Assembly: GCA_016196565.1 (NCBI GenBank)
Contig: JACPXK010000091.1
Span: 1 to 64,000, forward strand
DNA: 64,000 bases
Reading direction: 5' to 3'
DNA from: Candidatus Omnitrophota bacterium
GTDB lineage: Bacteria; Omnitrophota; Omnitrophia; Omnitrophales; Aquincolibacteriaceae
Below the pieces are notes generated by a model. That model saw only the letters and a program-made list of their open reading frames with translations, had not been told where the DNA came from and made no database searches. Shown here one piece after another: positions 42,709-50,646 of the stretch. How positions within the stretch are numbered: the stretch's first letter is position 1; each line of letters opens with the position of its first letter. The translations under genes and the position numbers were made by a program.

Positions 42709-43317
42709 ATGACCGACTATTCGAACCCTCCCATACGCTTTAAATTTGATGTTGAAAAATTAGTAGCCAGCCTTTGTTTTTTTGCTTTAAACACAAAAGG
42801 GATGGATAAACTTAAAGCGGCCAAACTGCTTTATTATGCAGACAAATATCATGTGACGCGGTACGGCCGACCTATTTTGGGGGATGTTTATTTCCATCTG
42901 GATTACGGGCCTGTCCCGTCTTTGTCCCTTGATATCATGAATGAAGCCATAGCACCTTACCGGCTAAAAAATATTCCGCAAGAAAATCTGGAACTTCTCA
43001 AGACTTATTTGAAAATCGACAAAGCTAAGTCTCACCCCGTATTTGAAGTCAAAAAGCAGCATGAAATGGATGTTCTCTCCGACTCCGAAATTGAAGCCCT
43101 TCAAGAAACGATCGAAAAATATGGACGTTATACGGGACCGCAATTGATTCAATTAACCCACCGCGAGTCCGCCTGGAAAAAGACGGAAAAAAATAGAGAA
43201 ATCGATTACCGTTTATTTTTTGAAGGCGAGCACAATGCTTCTCCCGGAGCTTTGGCTTATTTGGAATCTCTGCGTGAAGACATGGAGCTTATTTTTTCAC
43301 TCACTTCTCCTTCCTGA
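42709..43317 (+). CDS. Panacea-domain (PanA/SocA-like) protein, putative antitoxin
   Basis: The 202-residue protein contains the Panacea domain: KLKAAKLLYYADKYHVTRYGRPILGDVYFHLDYGPVPS in the first third, of which AAKLLYYADKYH and YGRPILGD are the signature. Panacea proteins act as antitoxins to many unrelated toxins, with the toxin encoded next to them. A small uncharacterised gene follows 3 bases after the stop, as in such pairs. GC content is low compared with neighbours. The assignment to a toxin-antitoxin system is inferred. Confidence 0.82.
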   Translation: MTDYSNPPIRFKFDVEKLVASLCFFALNTKGMDKLKAAKLLYYADKYHVTRYGRPILGDVYFHLDYGPVPSLSLDIMNEAIAPYRLKNIPQENLELLKTYLKIDKAKSHPVFEVKKQHEMDVLSDSEIEALQETIEKYGRYTGPQLIQLTHRESAWKKTEKNREIDYRLFFEGEHNASPGALAYLESLREDMELIFSLTSPS

Positions 43318-43320
43318 TGA

Positions 43321-43758
43321 ATGGATGTTTCTCCGAATAATCTAGATAAGCTCTTCGAAAGATATTTTAACCGGGGAGCCGTTCTTTCCACGGAAATGCA
43401 TTTTCACAGCGGAATCAGCAAAAAGAAATACCTCATTGTTCTAAATCAAAATCCGGCCGAATCCGAAACGTTATTTTTTTTGACAACTTCAAAACTCGAA
43501 TTTTTTCAAACGAATCCCTCTTTTAAAGATCATCTTGTCATTAAGCCCGGCACCGTGCCTTTCTTCCCTTTAGAAACGGTGATTAATTGTAACGGTGTTC
43601 AAGCTATGGGACGCGGGGAATTGAAGAGAAGATACCGGGAAAAACAATTGGGAATTGTTGGGCATCTTCCTAAGGATATTATGGTGGAAATCGATCAAAT
43701 GGTTCGGGCTTCTCGATACATTTCGCCCCGGCATAAAAAGGCGATTTTGGGAGAATAA
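43321..43758 (+). CDS. Putative toxin partner of the Panacea protein
   Basis: The 145-residue protein was not assigned to a family. Its N-terminal part (NRGAVLSTEMHFHSGISKKKYLIVLN, about residues 17-42) recalls the first strands of MazF/PemK-like barrels (a G-x-V start followed by the strand K-Y-L-I-V-L-N), and FFLTTSK follows. The C-terminal half is helical and basic. It starts 3 bases after the Panacea gene, and both are likely transcribed together. A toxic activity, perhaps on RNA, is a hypothesis. Confidence 0.6.
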   Translation: MDVSPNNLDKLFERYFNRGAVLSTEMHFHSGISKKKYLIVLNQNPAESETLFFLTTSKLEFFQTNPSFKDHLVIKPGTVPFFPLETVINCNGVQAMGRGELKRRYREKQLGIVGHLPKDIMVEIDQMVRASRYISPRHKKAILGE

Positions 43759-43776
43759 TTATTCCCTATGAAATCC

Positions 43777-43796
43777 AAAAGGGGCCTGGCTCCTTT
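43777..43796. repeat. Palindromic repeat AAAAGGGGCC-TGGCTCCTTT
   Basis: This slightly degenerate copy lies 18 bases after the toxin-like gene and before tpx, where it probably ends the toxin-antitoxin transcript. Confidence 0.75.
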
Positions 43797-43848
43797 CAAA
43801 TAGTTTTGTTATACTGCTTGCCCTGTTTCATCCAACCTAGGAGGATCT

Positions 43849-44376
43849 ATGGCAGACCAAGAAAGAAAAGGCGCAGTGACTTTTAAAGGAAACCCTCTTA
43901 CCTTAATCGGTGCGGAACTTAAAGCCGGCGACAAAGCCCCCGATTTCAAACTTTTGGCCGGCGATTTGAGCGAAGTGACACTGGCTTCCTCCAAAGGCAA
44001 AACACGGCTCCTCAGTGTCGTGCCTTCGCTGGACACACCGGTTTGTGATTTACAAACCAAACGTTTTAATGAAGAAGCAGGAAAACTTCCTTCTGATGTT
44101 ATTGTTTTCGCCGTCAGCTGCGATCTGCCTTTCGCGCAAAAGCGCTGGTGTGGTGCGGCCAATGCCTCAAAAATTCAAACCCTTTCCGACCATCGCGATA
44201 CCTCTTTCGGAAAAGCCTATGGCGTTTTGATCAAGGAATTACGGCTTTTGGCAAGGTCCATTTTCATCATCGATGCCAATGACAAAATTCAATACGTGGA
44301 ATACGTCAAGGAAGTCACAGAGCATCCTAATTATGAAAAGGCGCTCGCCTCATTGAAAGCAGGAAGCCGCGCTTAA
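43849..44376 (+). CDS. tpx: Thiol peroxidase (Tpx)
   Basis: The 175-residue protein has the atypical 2-Cys peroxiredoxin motif PSLDTPVCD with the peroxidatic Cys and the resolving Cys in KRWCGA. It reduces hydroperoxides using thioredoxin. TAGGAGGA ends a few bases before ATG. It lies in a single-gene transcript or in one with the TPR gene 9 bases downstream. Confidence 0.95.
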   Translation: MADQERKGAVTFKGNPLTLIGAELKAGDKAPDFKLLAGDLSEVTLASSKGKTRLLSVVPSLDTPVCDLQTKRFNEEAGKLPSDVIVFAVSCDLPFAQKRWCGAANASKIQTLSDHRDTSFGKAYGVLIKELRLLARSIFIIDANDKIQYVEYVKEVTEHPNYEKALASLKAGSRA

Positions 44377-44385
44377 GAGATTTCT

Positions 44386-45174
44386 TTGAAAATTGAAAAA
44401 ATTTTCAGCATCATTTTTGCCGGTTTTCTCTTCGCTCAGCTTTCGCTCTCCACTTACGCAGAAACGGCGGCCCAGGAAGCATTAAATCCAGGCCGCTCTT
44501 CTTTCGAGCAGGCGCTCGAGCTCAAAGACAAAGGGCAATTTCTCGAAGCCGAGAGAAAATTAAAAGATGCCCTTGAATTAGAGCCGGCAAATCCCGATTA
44601 TCATTTTGAGCTGGCCAATGTGTATGCCGCAAGTTTCGATTCGCTGCGTCAAACCCGCGCTCAGGACAAAGCCCGGGAAATGCTGGCGCTGGCTACCTCG
44701 CATCTTTCCCAAACCGTGATGCTTCAGCCCGCTCATCTTGCCGCTCAGTATAATTTGGGCATTCTTTATAAACGTGCCGGCCGCTTTGAAGAAGCGCGCG
44801 AGCAATTTAAAAAAGTTCTCGCCCTCGATTCCAACAATGTGAACGCCATGATGCAGATCGGTGCTATTTATGAAGAGCAGGGATTTTTTGACGAAGCGCG
44901 TGATTCTTATAAAAAAGCCAAACAAATGAATTACAGCAACACCGATATTGACCTCGCCCTGGAAGATTTAGAGGAACATGAGGACAAAGCGCATAAACGT
45001 ATGATGTCAGAAACCTCTTCGCTCATGGGCCGCCGGGGAATGCATACGACTCAATCCGCTCAGGATCAGGTGAGCGGCAATACCCAAAATTCCGGCGCAG
45101 CAGCGCAGGCCCTTCCTTCTTTGGGGGCCCTGCTGCTTCAACAATTTATGCAAAGGCGCGGACGTACGGAATAG
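44386..45174 (+). CDS. Exported TPR-repeat protein
   Basis: A signal peptide (to YAE, about residue 25) is followed by four TPR-like repeats (about residues 38-175; FEQALELKDKGQFLEAERKL, AQYNLGILYKRAGRFEEAREQF, AMMQIGAIYEEQGFFDEARDSY). The last 70 residues are Gln/Ser/Gly-rich. It probably mediates protein contacts in the periplasm. TTG 44386 is the start, with AAGAGA upstream, 9 bases after tpx. It is followed at 2 bases by a HAD hydrolase gene. Function unknown. Confidence 0.8.
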   Translation: MKIEKIFSIIFAGFLFAQLSLSTYAETAAQEALNPGRSSFEQALELKDKGQFLEAERKLKDALELEPANPDYHFELANVYAASFDSLRQTRAQDKAREMLALATSHLSQTVMLQPAHLAAQYNLGILYKRAGRFEEAREQFKKVLALDSNNVNAMMQIGAIYEEQGFFDEARDSYKKAKQMNYSNTDIDLALEDLEEHEDKAHKRMMSETSSLMGRRGMHTTQSAQDQVSGNTQNSGAAAQALPSLGALLLQQFMQRRGRTE

Positions 45175-45176
45175 TC

Positions 45177-45896
45177 ATGACTCAAAAAGATTTTCTGGCT
45201 TCTTTTAAAGCCGTGTTTTTCGATGCCGGCGGAACTTTGCTTCGTCCTTATCCCTCCGTAGGAGAAATTTATTGTGAAGTCGCCGCGCGTCACGGTCTCA
45301 AAGCGGAAGCCAAACATCTGGAAACTTTATTTCATGAAGCCTGGCTTAAACGCGACGGCCTTCAGGATTTGGTGGGGCACACGAATGAAAAAATCGAAAA
45401 ACAGTGGTGGCGGCATCTTGTTCATGAAGTTTTTTCGCAAGTAGGAATTATCGAAACCTTTGAAGATTTTTTCGACGAGCTTTACGATACTTTCGGCCAT
45501 CCCATGAGCTGGCAGCTTTATCCGGAAACCAAGGAAGTATTGGCGGCAATCAAGAAAAAAGGCAAAACGCTCGGCATTATTTCCAACTGGGATTCGCGGC
45601 TTTTTAAATTATGCGAAGGCTTGGAATTCGGAAAATATTTTGATTTTGTGCTGGCCTCCGCGGTTTTCGGCGCGGCAAAACCGAGCCCCCGGATTTTTGA
45701 AGAGGCCCTGAAAAAGGCCGGGGTTTTACCCCATGAGGCTGTGCATATCGGAGACAGTCTGGAAGATGATATTCACGGCGCCAAGCGAATCGGGATGGAA
45801 GCCGTTCTGATCGACCGCAGTGTTTCCGGTAAGCCCCGTGACCGCGAAAAATTTCTTCATATCAAAACAATCACCCATCTTAAAGAGCTTCTCTAA
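45177..45896 (+). CDS. HAD-superfamily hydrolase
   Basis: The four HAD motifs are seen: FFDAGGTLLRP (DxGGT, with the nucleophile Asp and the Gly-Gly variant), IISNWDSRL, K in AKPSPRIF, and HIGDSLEDDIHGAK. The 239-residue protein has a helical cap domain. It resembles HDHD3-like and YjjG-type phosphatases. The substrate is unknown. It lies 2 bases after the TPR gene. Confidence 0.88.
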   Translation: MTQKDFLASFKAVFFDAGGTLLRPYPSVGEIYCEVAARHGLKAEAKHLETLFHEAWLKRDGLQDLVGHTNEKIEKQWWRHLVHEVFSQVGIIETFEDFFDELYDTFGHPMSWQLYPETKEVLAAIKKKGKTLGIISNWDSRLFKLCEGLEFGKYFDFVLASAVFGAAKPSPRIFEEALKKAGVLPHEAVHIGDSLEDDIHGAKRIGMEAVLIDRSVSGKPRDREKFLHIKTITHLKELL

Positions 45897-45971
45897 GCTT
45901 CGATTTTTCCGGCGTCAGCGGGTGAGATGAATGTTACTTTTGTAGGCTTTCAAAAATGCTAGTTTAAGCTT

Positions 45972-46052
45972 CATGTGACCCCTCCAAAAAATGCTACCCT
46001 TTAAGTAGGGACTGATGCTCAGATAGTCATGAGCCACGGGGGGTGTCACATG
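45972..46052 (+). promoter_or_regulatory. Stem that would hide the ribosome site of the TIGR04073 gene
   Basis: CATGTGACCCCTCC (45972-45985) pairs with GGGGGGTGTCACATG (46038-46052), giving 14 base pairs with one bulge and one G-U. The second arm contains the Shine-Dalgarno sequence and the start codon of the gene at 46050. The 52-base loop holds a small hairpin, CCCT/AGGG (45997-46010). The first arm also looks like a ribosome site on the minus strand (GGAGGGG-TCAC-ATG, 19 codons). Confidence 0.55.
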
Positions 46053-46406
46053 AAAAAGGTCGCGATACTGGTTTTGGGTTTGGTGCTTGTTTTCTCCGCT
46101 CCACTTTTGGCCGGTTCTATCGATGAAAACGTCAATTCCACCAATTATTTGACGAAATTTCCCGCCATGCTGGTCCGCGGTACGGTGAATATTGTCACAT
46201 CACCGGCAGAGATTGTGATTCACACTTACAAAGGAACGAGGGAGGGAACTCCCGTTATAGGGACATTCGAAGGCCTGATTAAAGGCTTGGGATGGACCCT
46301 TGACCGCGCAGGACGTGGTGTATTGGATATCGTAGGGTCGTTTGTACCGAATTACCACGGAGCTCCTCCTACGCATGTGATCGAGTTTTCGAAATCGACT
46401 GAGTAA
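46050..46406 (+). CDS. TIGR04073-type exported protein
   Basis: The 118-residue product has a signal peptide (to LLAG, about residue 22) and the family core: FPAMLVRGTVNIVTSPAEIV, then GTPVIGTFEGLIKGLGWTLDRAGRG and IVGSFVPNYHG. ATG 46050 follows GGGGGG; an earlier in-frame ATG at 46029 precedes that site and would break the signal peptide. Family function is unknown. It has a possible structured leader (45972-46052). Confidence 0.85.
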   Translation: MKKVAILVLGLVLVFSAPLLAGSIDENVNSTNYLTKFPAMLVRGTVNIVTSPAEIVIHTYKGTREGTPVIGTFEGLIKGLGWTLDRAGRGVLDIVGSFVPNYHGAPPTHVIEFSKSTE

Positions 46407-46432
46407 AGTTTAAAAATTCACGTTGATTCAAT

Positions 46433-46468
46433 GAGGGGTCAGGTGCCGAAAGGTACCTGGCCCCTTTT
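46433..46468. repeat. Composite palindromic repeat
   Basis: GAGGGGTCAGGTGCC is followed by GAAAGGTACCTGGCCCCTTTT. It lies 27 bases after the TIGR04073 stop, as a probable terminator with a T run, and upstream of the fabI promoter. Confidence 0.8.
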
Positions 46469-46505
46469 AATTGTCCAATCGATTAAACAATTGGGGGATT
46501 GAAGC

Positions 46506-46534
46506 TTGACATGAGCTTTCTCATACGATAACCT
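46506..46534 (+). promoter_or_regulatory. Possible promoter of fabI
   Basis: TTGACA is followed after 17 nt by TAACCT. The -35 box is perfect and the -10 box is weak. Confidence 0.4.
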
Positions 46535-46567
46535 TTCTAAACTTCATTTCCAAAAGGAATTCACCTC

Positions 46568-47380
46568 GTGGAGACAAAAAACGTGACTGAGAATACCCCT
46601 TTTACTTCCGAACTCCTCAAAGGCAAAACCGGACTTGTGGTGGGAGTTGCCAACAAGCGCAGTATTGCCTGGGGAATTGCCCAAGCCCTTGCCAATCATG
46701 GCGCCCAACTTGCCTTTACTTATCAAGGGGAAAGGCTGAAGGAAAGTGTGGCCGAACTTGCCGCGGAACTCCCTCAAAAATCTCCTCTTTATCCTTGCGA
46801 TGTGACCAAAGACGAAGAAGTTAAATCCGTTTTTGAAAAATTGGGGCAGGATTTCGGGAAATTAAATTTTCTTGTACACTGCGTGGCCTTCGCTAAAAAA
46901 GAAGAACTCGACGGCCGGACCATCGACACCTCGCGCGAAGGATTTCATTTGGCCATGGATGTGAGCACTTATTCTTTGATTGCGCTGGCCAAAGCGGCGG
47001 AACCCCTGCTTGAAAAAGAAGGGGGAAGCATTGTCGCCTTAACCTATTTGGGTTCGGAAAAAGTCATTCCCAATTATAATGTGATGGGCCTTGCCAAAGC
47101 GGGATTGGAATCGGCCATTCGTTATTTGGCGGCGGATCTCGGAAAAAAGAATATTCGCGTCAACGGTGTTTCCGCCGGTCCCGTCAGTACCCTTGCCGCC
47201 CGGGGCATTTCTGGCTTTACCACCATGCTCGATAATCATCGCAAGCGCGCGCCGCTTGGCCGTAATGTGGAAGTCGAAGAAGTGGCGAACACGGCCTTTT
47301 TTCTCTTGAGTCCCCTCGGGAGCGGAATTACCGGGGAAATTTTATACGTCGATTGCGGTTACCGTATCGTAGGAGCCTGA
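46568..47380 (+). CDS. fabI: Enoyl-ACP reductase, FabI type
   Basis: The 270-residue protein shows VVGVANKRSIAWGIAQAL, the FabI nucleotide site, and the active-site Tyr/Lys in YNVMGLAKAGLE with the upstream Tyr in LTYLGSEKV. It reduces enoyl-ACP in fatty acid synthesis. GTG 46568 is the start, after AAAAGGA. The N-terminal ten residues before the nucleotide-binding site are longer than in most FabI proteins. It is followed by a nuclease gene after one base. Confidence 0.94.
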   Translation: METKNVTENTPFTSELLKGKTGLVVGVANKRSIAWGIAQALANHGAQLAFTYQGERLKESVAELAAELPQKSPLYPCDVTKDEEVKSVFEKLGQDFGKLNFLVHCVAFAKKEELDGRTIDTSREGFHLAMDVSTYSLIALAKAAEPLLEKEGGSIVALTYLGSEKVIPNYNVMGLAKAGLESAIRYLAADLGKKNIRVNGVSAGPVSTLAARGISGFTTMLDNHRKRAPLGRNVEVEEVANTAFFLLSPLGSGITGEILYVDCGYRIVGA

Positions 47381-47381
47381 A

Positions 47382-47993
47382 GTGTCATCCTCGAATATTG
47401 TCGTTCTGGATTTGGAAACTCAAAAGTCGTTTAGCGAAGTCGGAAAGGCCAAACTTCAAAAACTGAAAGTTTCGGTGGTCGGTCTTTATGATTACCGCAC
47501 GGAACAATACACCTGCTACGATGAAAAAGAAATCATGGCCGTGGAACAAAGACTCCGCGATCTTGATCTTTTGATCGGTTTTAATATCAGACGTTTTGAC
47601 CTCCCGGTTTTAGAGCCCTATCTTTTTACTTCGATTGCTTCCATTCCCGTTTTGGATTTACTCGAGGAAGTCGAACAAGTCCGCGGCCACCGCGCCAGCC
47701 TCGAAAGCCTCGCGGTTCCCACGCTCAAACAGCATAAATCAGGCAGCGGCCGCGATGCGCTGACGCTTTTCAAAGAAAACCGAATCGACGAACTCAAGCG
47801 TTATTGTTTGGACGATGTGCGTCTGACCAAAGAAATTTATGAATACGGCTGCCGCGAAGGAAAAATCCTTTTTACTTCCACGTGGGATTACAAAACGTAT
47901 GAAATTCCCGTTTCCTGGAAAAAAGCCACCGAAGAATTCGTGGAGCGCGCAGCCGCTTCCCGCCAGGCCCATTTTCCTGCCAGCCTTTTTTAA
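47382..47993 (+). CDS. RNase H-like 3'-5' exonuclease family protein (YprB-like)
   Basis: The 203-residue protein has DEDD-type motifs: VLDLETQ (with Asp and Glu), LIGFNIRRFDLPVL (Asp), and YCLDDVRLT (Asp). It resembles the ribonuclease H-like domain fused to helicases in some genomes and the YprB protein. It may act on DNA or RNA ends. GTG 47382 starts after the fabI stop. The substrate is unknown. Confidence 0.85.
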   Translation: MSSSNIVVLDLETQKSFSEVGKAKLQKLKVSVVGLYDYRTEQYTCYDEKEIMAVEQRLRDLDLLIGFNIRRFDLPVLEPYLFTSIASIPVLDLLEEVEQVRGHRASLESLAVPTLKQHKSGSGRDALTLFKENRIDELKRYCLDDVRLTKEIYEYGCREGKILFTSTWDYKTYEIPVSWKKATEEFVERAAASRQAHFPASLF

Positions 47994-48016
47994 TTGTCTC
48001 GCCGGGCGAGACAATT
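47992..48016. repeat. Perfect 25-nt palindrome before iscS
   Basis: AATTGTCTCGCC and GGCGAGACAATT flank one central base. It begins at the exonuclease stop codon and lies 52 bases before iscS. There is no T run, so it may be an operator or an mRNA hairpin instead of a simple terminator. Confidence 0.75.
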
Positions 48017-48067
48017 GACACCCTTACGGCGATCTCTTATCATTACTCTCAGACGAGGTTAACTCCA

Positions 48068-49252
48068 ATGAAATTGCCTATTTACATGGATTATCATGCC
48101 ACGACCCCTGTGGACCCGCGCGTTCTTCAAGCCATGATGCCGGTTTTTAGCTCCGAATTTGGTAATGCCGCCAGCAAAACTCACGCCTTTGGCTGGCATG
48201 CTCAAGAATTGGTCGACAAAGCCCGGGCCCAAATCGCGCAAATCATCGGGGCGACTCCAGATGAAATTGTTTTTACCAGCGGTGCAACTGAAGCCAATAA
48301 TATTGCCTTAAAAGGAGCGGCGGAAGTTTATCGCCAAAAAGGAAATCATATGATCAGCCAGGTCACAGAACATAAATCCGTTCTTGACCCGCTGAAATAC
48401 CTGGAAAAACACGGGCTTCAGGTAACTTTTTTGCCGGTCGATCGTTACGGCCGTATTAACTTAGAAGATTTAAAAAAAGCGATTACGGACAAAACCATTC
48501 TTATTTCTGTCATGGCGGCCAATAATGAAATCGGAACGCTTCAGCCGGTTGAGAAAATAGGAAAAATTGCCAAGGAAAAAGGAATTATTTTTCATGTGGA
48601 CGCCGCCCAAGCGGTGGGAAAAATTCCTGTGAATGTGGAAAAACAAGGGATTGATCTTTTGTCCTTTACCGCGCATAAATTATACGGGCCCAAAGGAACG
48701 GGAGCTCTTTATGTCCGGAAAAAAAATCCTCATGTGCGGGTAGCTCCCATGATTCACGGCGGCGGGCATGAAGGGGGAATTCGTTCGGGAACTTTGAATG
48801 TGCCCGGCATTGTGGGTTTTGGAAAAGCCTGTGAAATTGCGGCCGGGGAAATGAAAGAAGAAAGCGCGCGGCTCGCGAAATTAAGGGACCGGCTTCAGGC
48901 CGGGCTGGAAAAAGAACTCGATCAAATTCATATCAATGGACACCCTACCGAAAGGCTTGCGAACAATCTGAGCGTGAGTTTTGCTTATGTGGACGGCCAG
49001 TCCCTTTTAACGGGTGTGGGGGAAAAGGTGGCCGTTTCGGCCGGTTCCGCCTGCACTTCCGGAATTCCGGAGCCTTCCTTTGTCTTAAAAGCGCTCGGAC
49101 TGCGTGAGGATTTAACGCATACGGCCATTCGTTTTGGTTTGGGAAGATTTAACACCGAAGAAGAAATTGATGAGACAATAGCCTGTGTGGTGAATGTCGT
49201 GAGGAAGCTTCGTGCGATGTCACCTTTTTATCAAGGAGGAAAAAAATCATGA
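48068..49252 (+). CDS. iscS: Cysteine desulfurase, IscS/NifS type
   Basis: The 394-residue PLP enzyme shows MDYHATTPVD, TSGATEANNIALKG, the PLP Lys in SFTAHKLYGPKG, and the active-site Cys loop in SAGSACTSGIPEPSFVL. It supplies sulfur for Fe-S cluster assembly. It is followed by iscA with a 4-nt overlap and a Hsp70-like gene, but not by iscU, hscB or fdx. ATG 48068 follows GAGG. Confidence 0.95.
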   Translation: MKLPIYMDYHATTPVDPRVLQAMMPVFSSEFGNAASKTHAFGWHAQELVDKARAQIAQIIGATPDEIVFTSGATEANNIALKGAAEVYRQKGNHMISQVTEHKSVLDPLKYLEKHGLQVTFLPVDRYGRINLEDLKKAITDKTILISVMAANNEIGTLQPVEKIGKIAKEKGIIFHVDAAQAVGKIPVNVEKQGIDLLSFTAHKLYGPKGTGALYVRKKNPHVRVAPMIHGGGHEGGIRSGTLNVPGIVGFGKACEIAAGEMKEESARLAKLRDRLQAGLEKELDQIHINGHPTERLANNLSVSFAYVDGQSLLTGVGEKVAVSAGSACTSGIPEPSFVLKALGLREDLTHTAIRFGLGRFNTEEEIDETIACVVNVVRKLRAMSPFYQGGKKS

Positions 49253-49569
49253 TTCAGTTAACGTCGGCGGCCATTGCCGAAGTAAGAAGAATGGTGGAAA
49301 AACAAACAGATTCCGGAGTCGGGCTGCGCATGCTGGTCCGGGGCGGCGGATGTTCGGGTCTTTCTTATGACCTCAATTTCGATAAACGCAAAGAGAAAGA
49401 CCATGAATTTGATTTTGAAGGGTTGAAGGTTTATGTGGACCCCAAAAGCTATCTTTATTTAGACGGAACGACTTTGGATTATTCCGACACGTTGAAAGAC
49501 AAAGGATTCAAATTCGTCAATCCTAATGCTTCAAAAACCTGCGGCTGCGGGGAATCTTTTTCGGTTTAG
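49249..49569 (+). CDS. iscA: IscA-type Fe-S cluster assembly protein
   Basis: The 106-residue protein has the three cluster-binding cysteines of A-type carriers: C in GGGCSGLSYDL and two in KTCGCGESF at the C-terminus. It binds and passes on Fe-S clusters. It overlaps iscS by 4 nt, which argues for coupled translation. SufA or ErpA would be alternative names. Confidence 0.94.
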   Translation: MIQLTSAAIAEVRRMVEKQTDSGVGLRMLVRGGGCSGLSYDLNFDKRKEKDHEFDFEGLKVYVDPKSYLYLDGTTLDYSDTLKDKGFKFVNPNASKTCGCGESFSV

Positions 49570-49575
49570 GTTTGA

Positions 49576-50646
49576 ATGACTAGTCACGCCATCGGCATTG
49601 ATTTCGGAACTCTCTACAGCCGCGTCTCGGTTATGGATGCTGCAGGAACGTTTCGCGTTCTTGCGGATCCTCGTGATTCCCAAAACCGCATTCTTTTTCC
49701 TTCCCTCGTGGCTTTGCGTCAGAATGGTTACACGATGACAGGCTGGGAAGCGGCAGATTTTCGCGCCCAGCACCCTGAACGCGTTATTGCCTCCGTCAAG
49801 AAATGGCTTGGCCGCGAAACCGTTCCCACCGAAGTGGACGGCAAAAAGTTTGCCCCGGAAGAAATTTGTTCGTTTGTTTTTAAATCCTTAAAACTGATAG
49901 CCGAGGAATTTTTGCACGGCACCGTTTTTAGGGTGGTGATTACTTTCCCGGGAATTTTTGAAGAATCGGAAAAAAAGAAAATCGAAAAATCCGCGCGCCT
50001 TGCCGGATTTTCGGAAGTTCGCCTTTTGGAAGATGCGCTTGCCCTGGGGGCGGTTTTTCAAGAACAGGAAAGAAAATTTCAGGGCAAAGTCCTTTTTTAT
50101 CATTACGGCGGCGGATTTTTTCACGTTTCGCTCGTGGAATTTCAAGCGGGCCGTCAAAAAGTTTTGGCCCGCCGCGGAGATTCTTCTTTAGGGGCCGAAG
50201 CGATGGATTTAAAACTTGCACAACTTTTGTGGCAGGAAATGACGGAGCGTTACGGTTCAAAAATCGAGCAGGATAAGGTTCTTTATCAATTTATTTTGGA
50301 TGAAGCCGAGCGGGCCAAACGGGCGGTTTCTCACCGCGGGTCTTACGACCTTCGTATCCCCCAGAAAGAACGCGGATTTCAGTATCAGCGCGCCATTTCG
50401 CGATTTGAGGTCGTCGATCAGATACGCGGCATGATAGAATCCACCCTTCCTTTTTGCGAAGAAGTGCTGAAAGAGGCGGGTGTGAAAAATTCCGAAATCG
50501 ACCGGGTCATTTTGGCCGGAGGGGCCACGCGCATTCCCTTTGTCAAAGAGACGGTTCAAAAATTATTCGCCGCGGAAAAAATTCAGGCCATGAATCTGGA
50601 CGAAACCGTGGCGCTGGGTACGGTAAGGCATGCTCATCAAAGATAA
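49576..50646 (+). CDS. Hsp70-like actin-fold protein without substrate domain
   Basis: The 356-residue protein corresponds only to the nucleotide-binding domain of Hsp70 and has no substrate-binding domain. The first phosphate motif is recognisable (IGIDFGTLYSRVSV) and the adenosine motif reads VILAGGATRIPFVKE. The second phosphate loop, usually DLGGGTFDVS, reads HYGGGFFHVS near residue 176, with the Asp lost, so ATP hydrolysis is doubtful. It lies after iscS-iscA, where HscA would be expected, and overlaps ppc by 17 nt. Confidence 0.85.
   Translation: MTSHAIGIDFGTLYSRVSVMDAAGTFRVLADPRDSQNRILFPSLVALRQNGYTMTGWEAADFRAQHPERVIASVKKWLGRETVPTEVDGKKFAPEEICSFVFKSLKLIAEEFLHGTVFRVVITFPGIFEESEKKKIEKSARLAGFSEVRLLEDALALGAVFQEQERKFQGKVLFYHYGGGFFHVSLVEFQAGRQKVLARRGDSSLGAEAMDLKLAQLLWQEMTERYGSKIEQDKVLYQFILDEAERAKRAVSHRGSYDLRIPQKERGFQYQRAISRFEVVDQIRGMIESTLPFCEEVLKEAGVKNSEIDRVILAGGATRIPFVKETVQKLFAAEKIQAMNLDETVALGTVRHAHQR

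Noticed and set aside
45915..45974. A 19-residue peptide on the minus strand with a good ribosome site
   Set aside because: It is very short, has no neighbours on that strand, and its start region is better explained as one arm of the stem with 46038-46052; kept only as an alternative in that finding.
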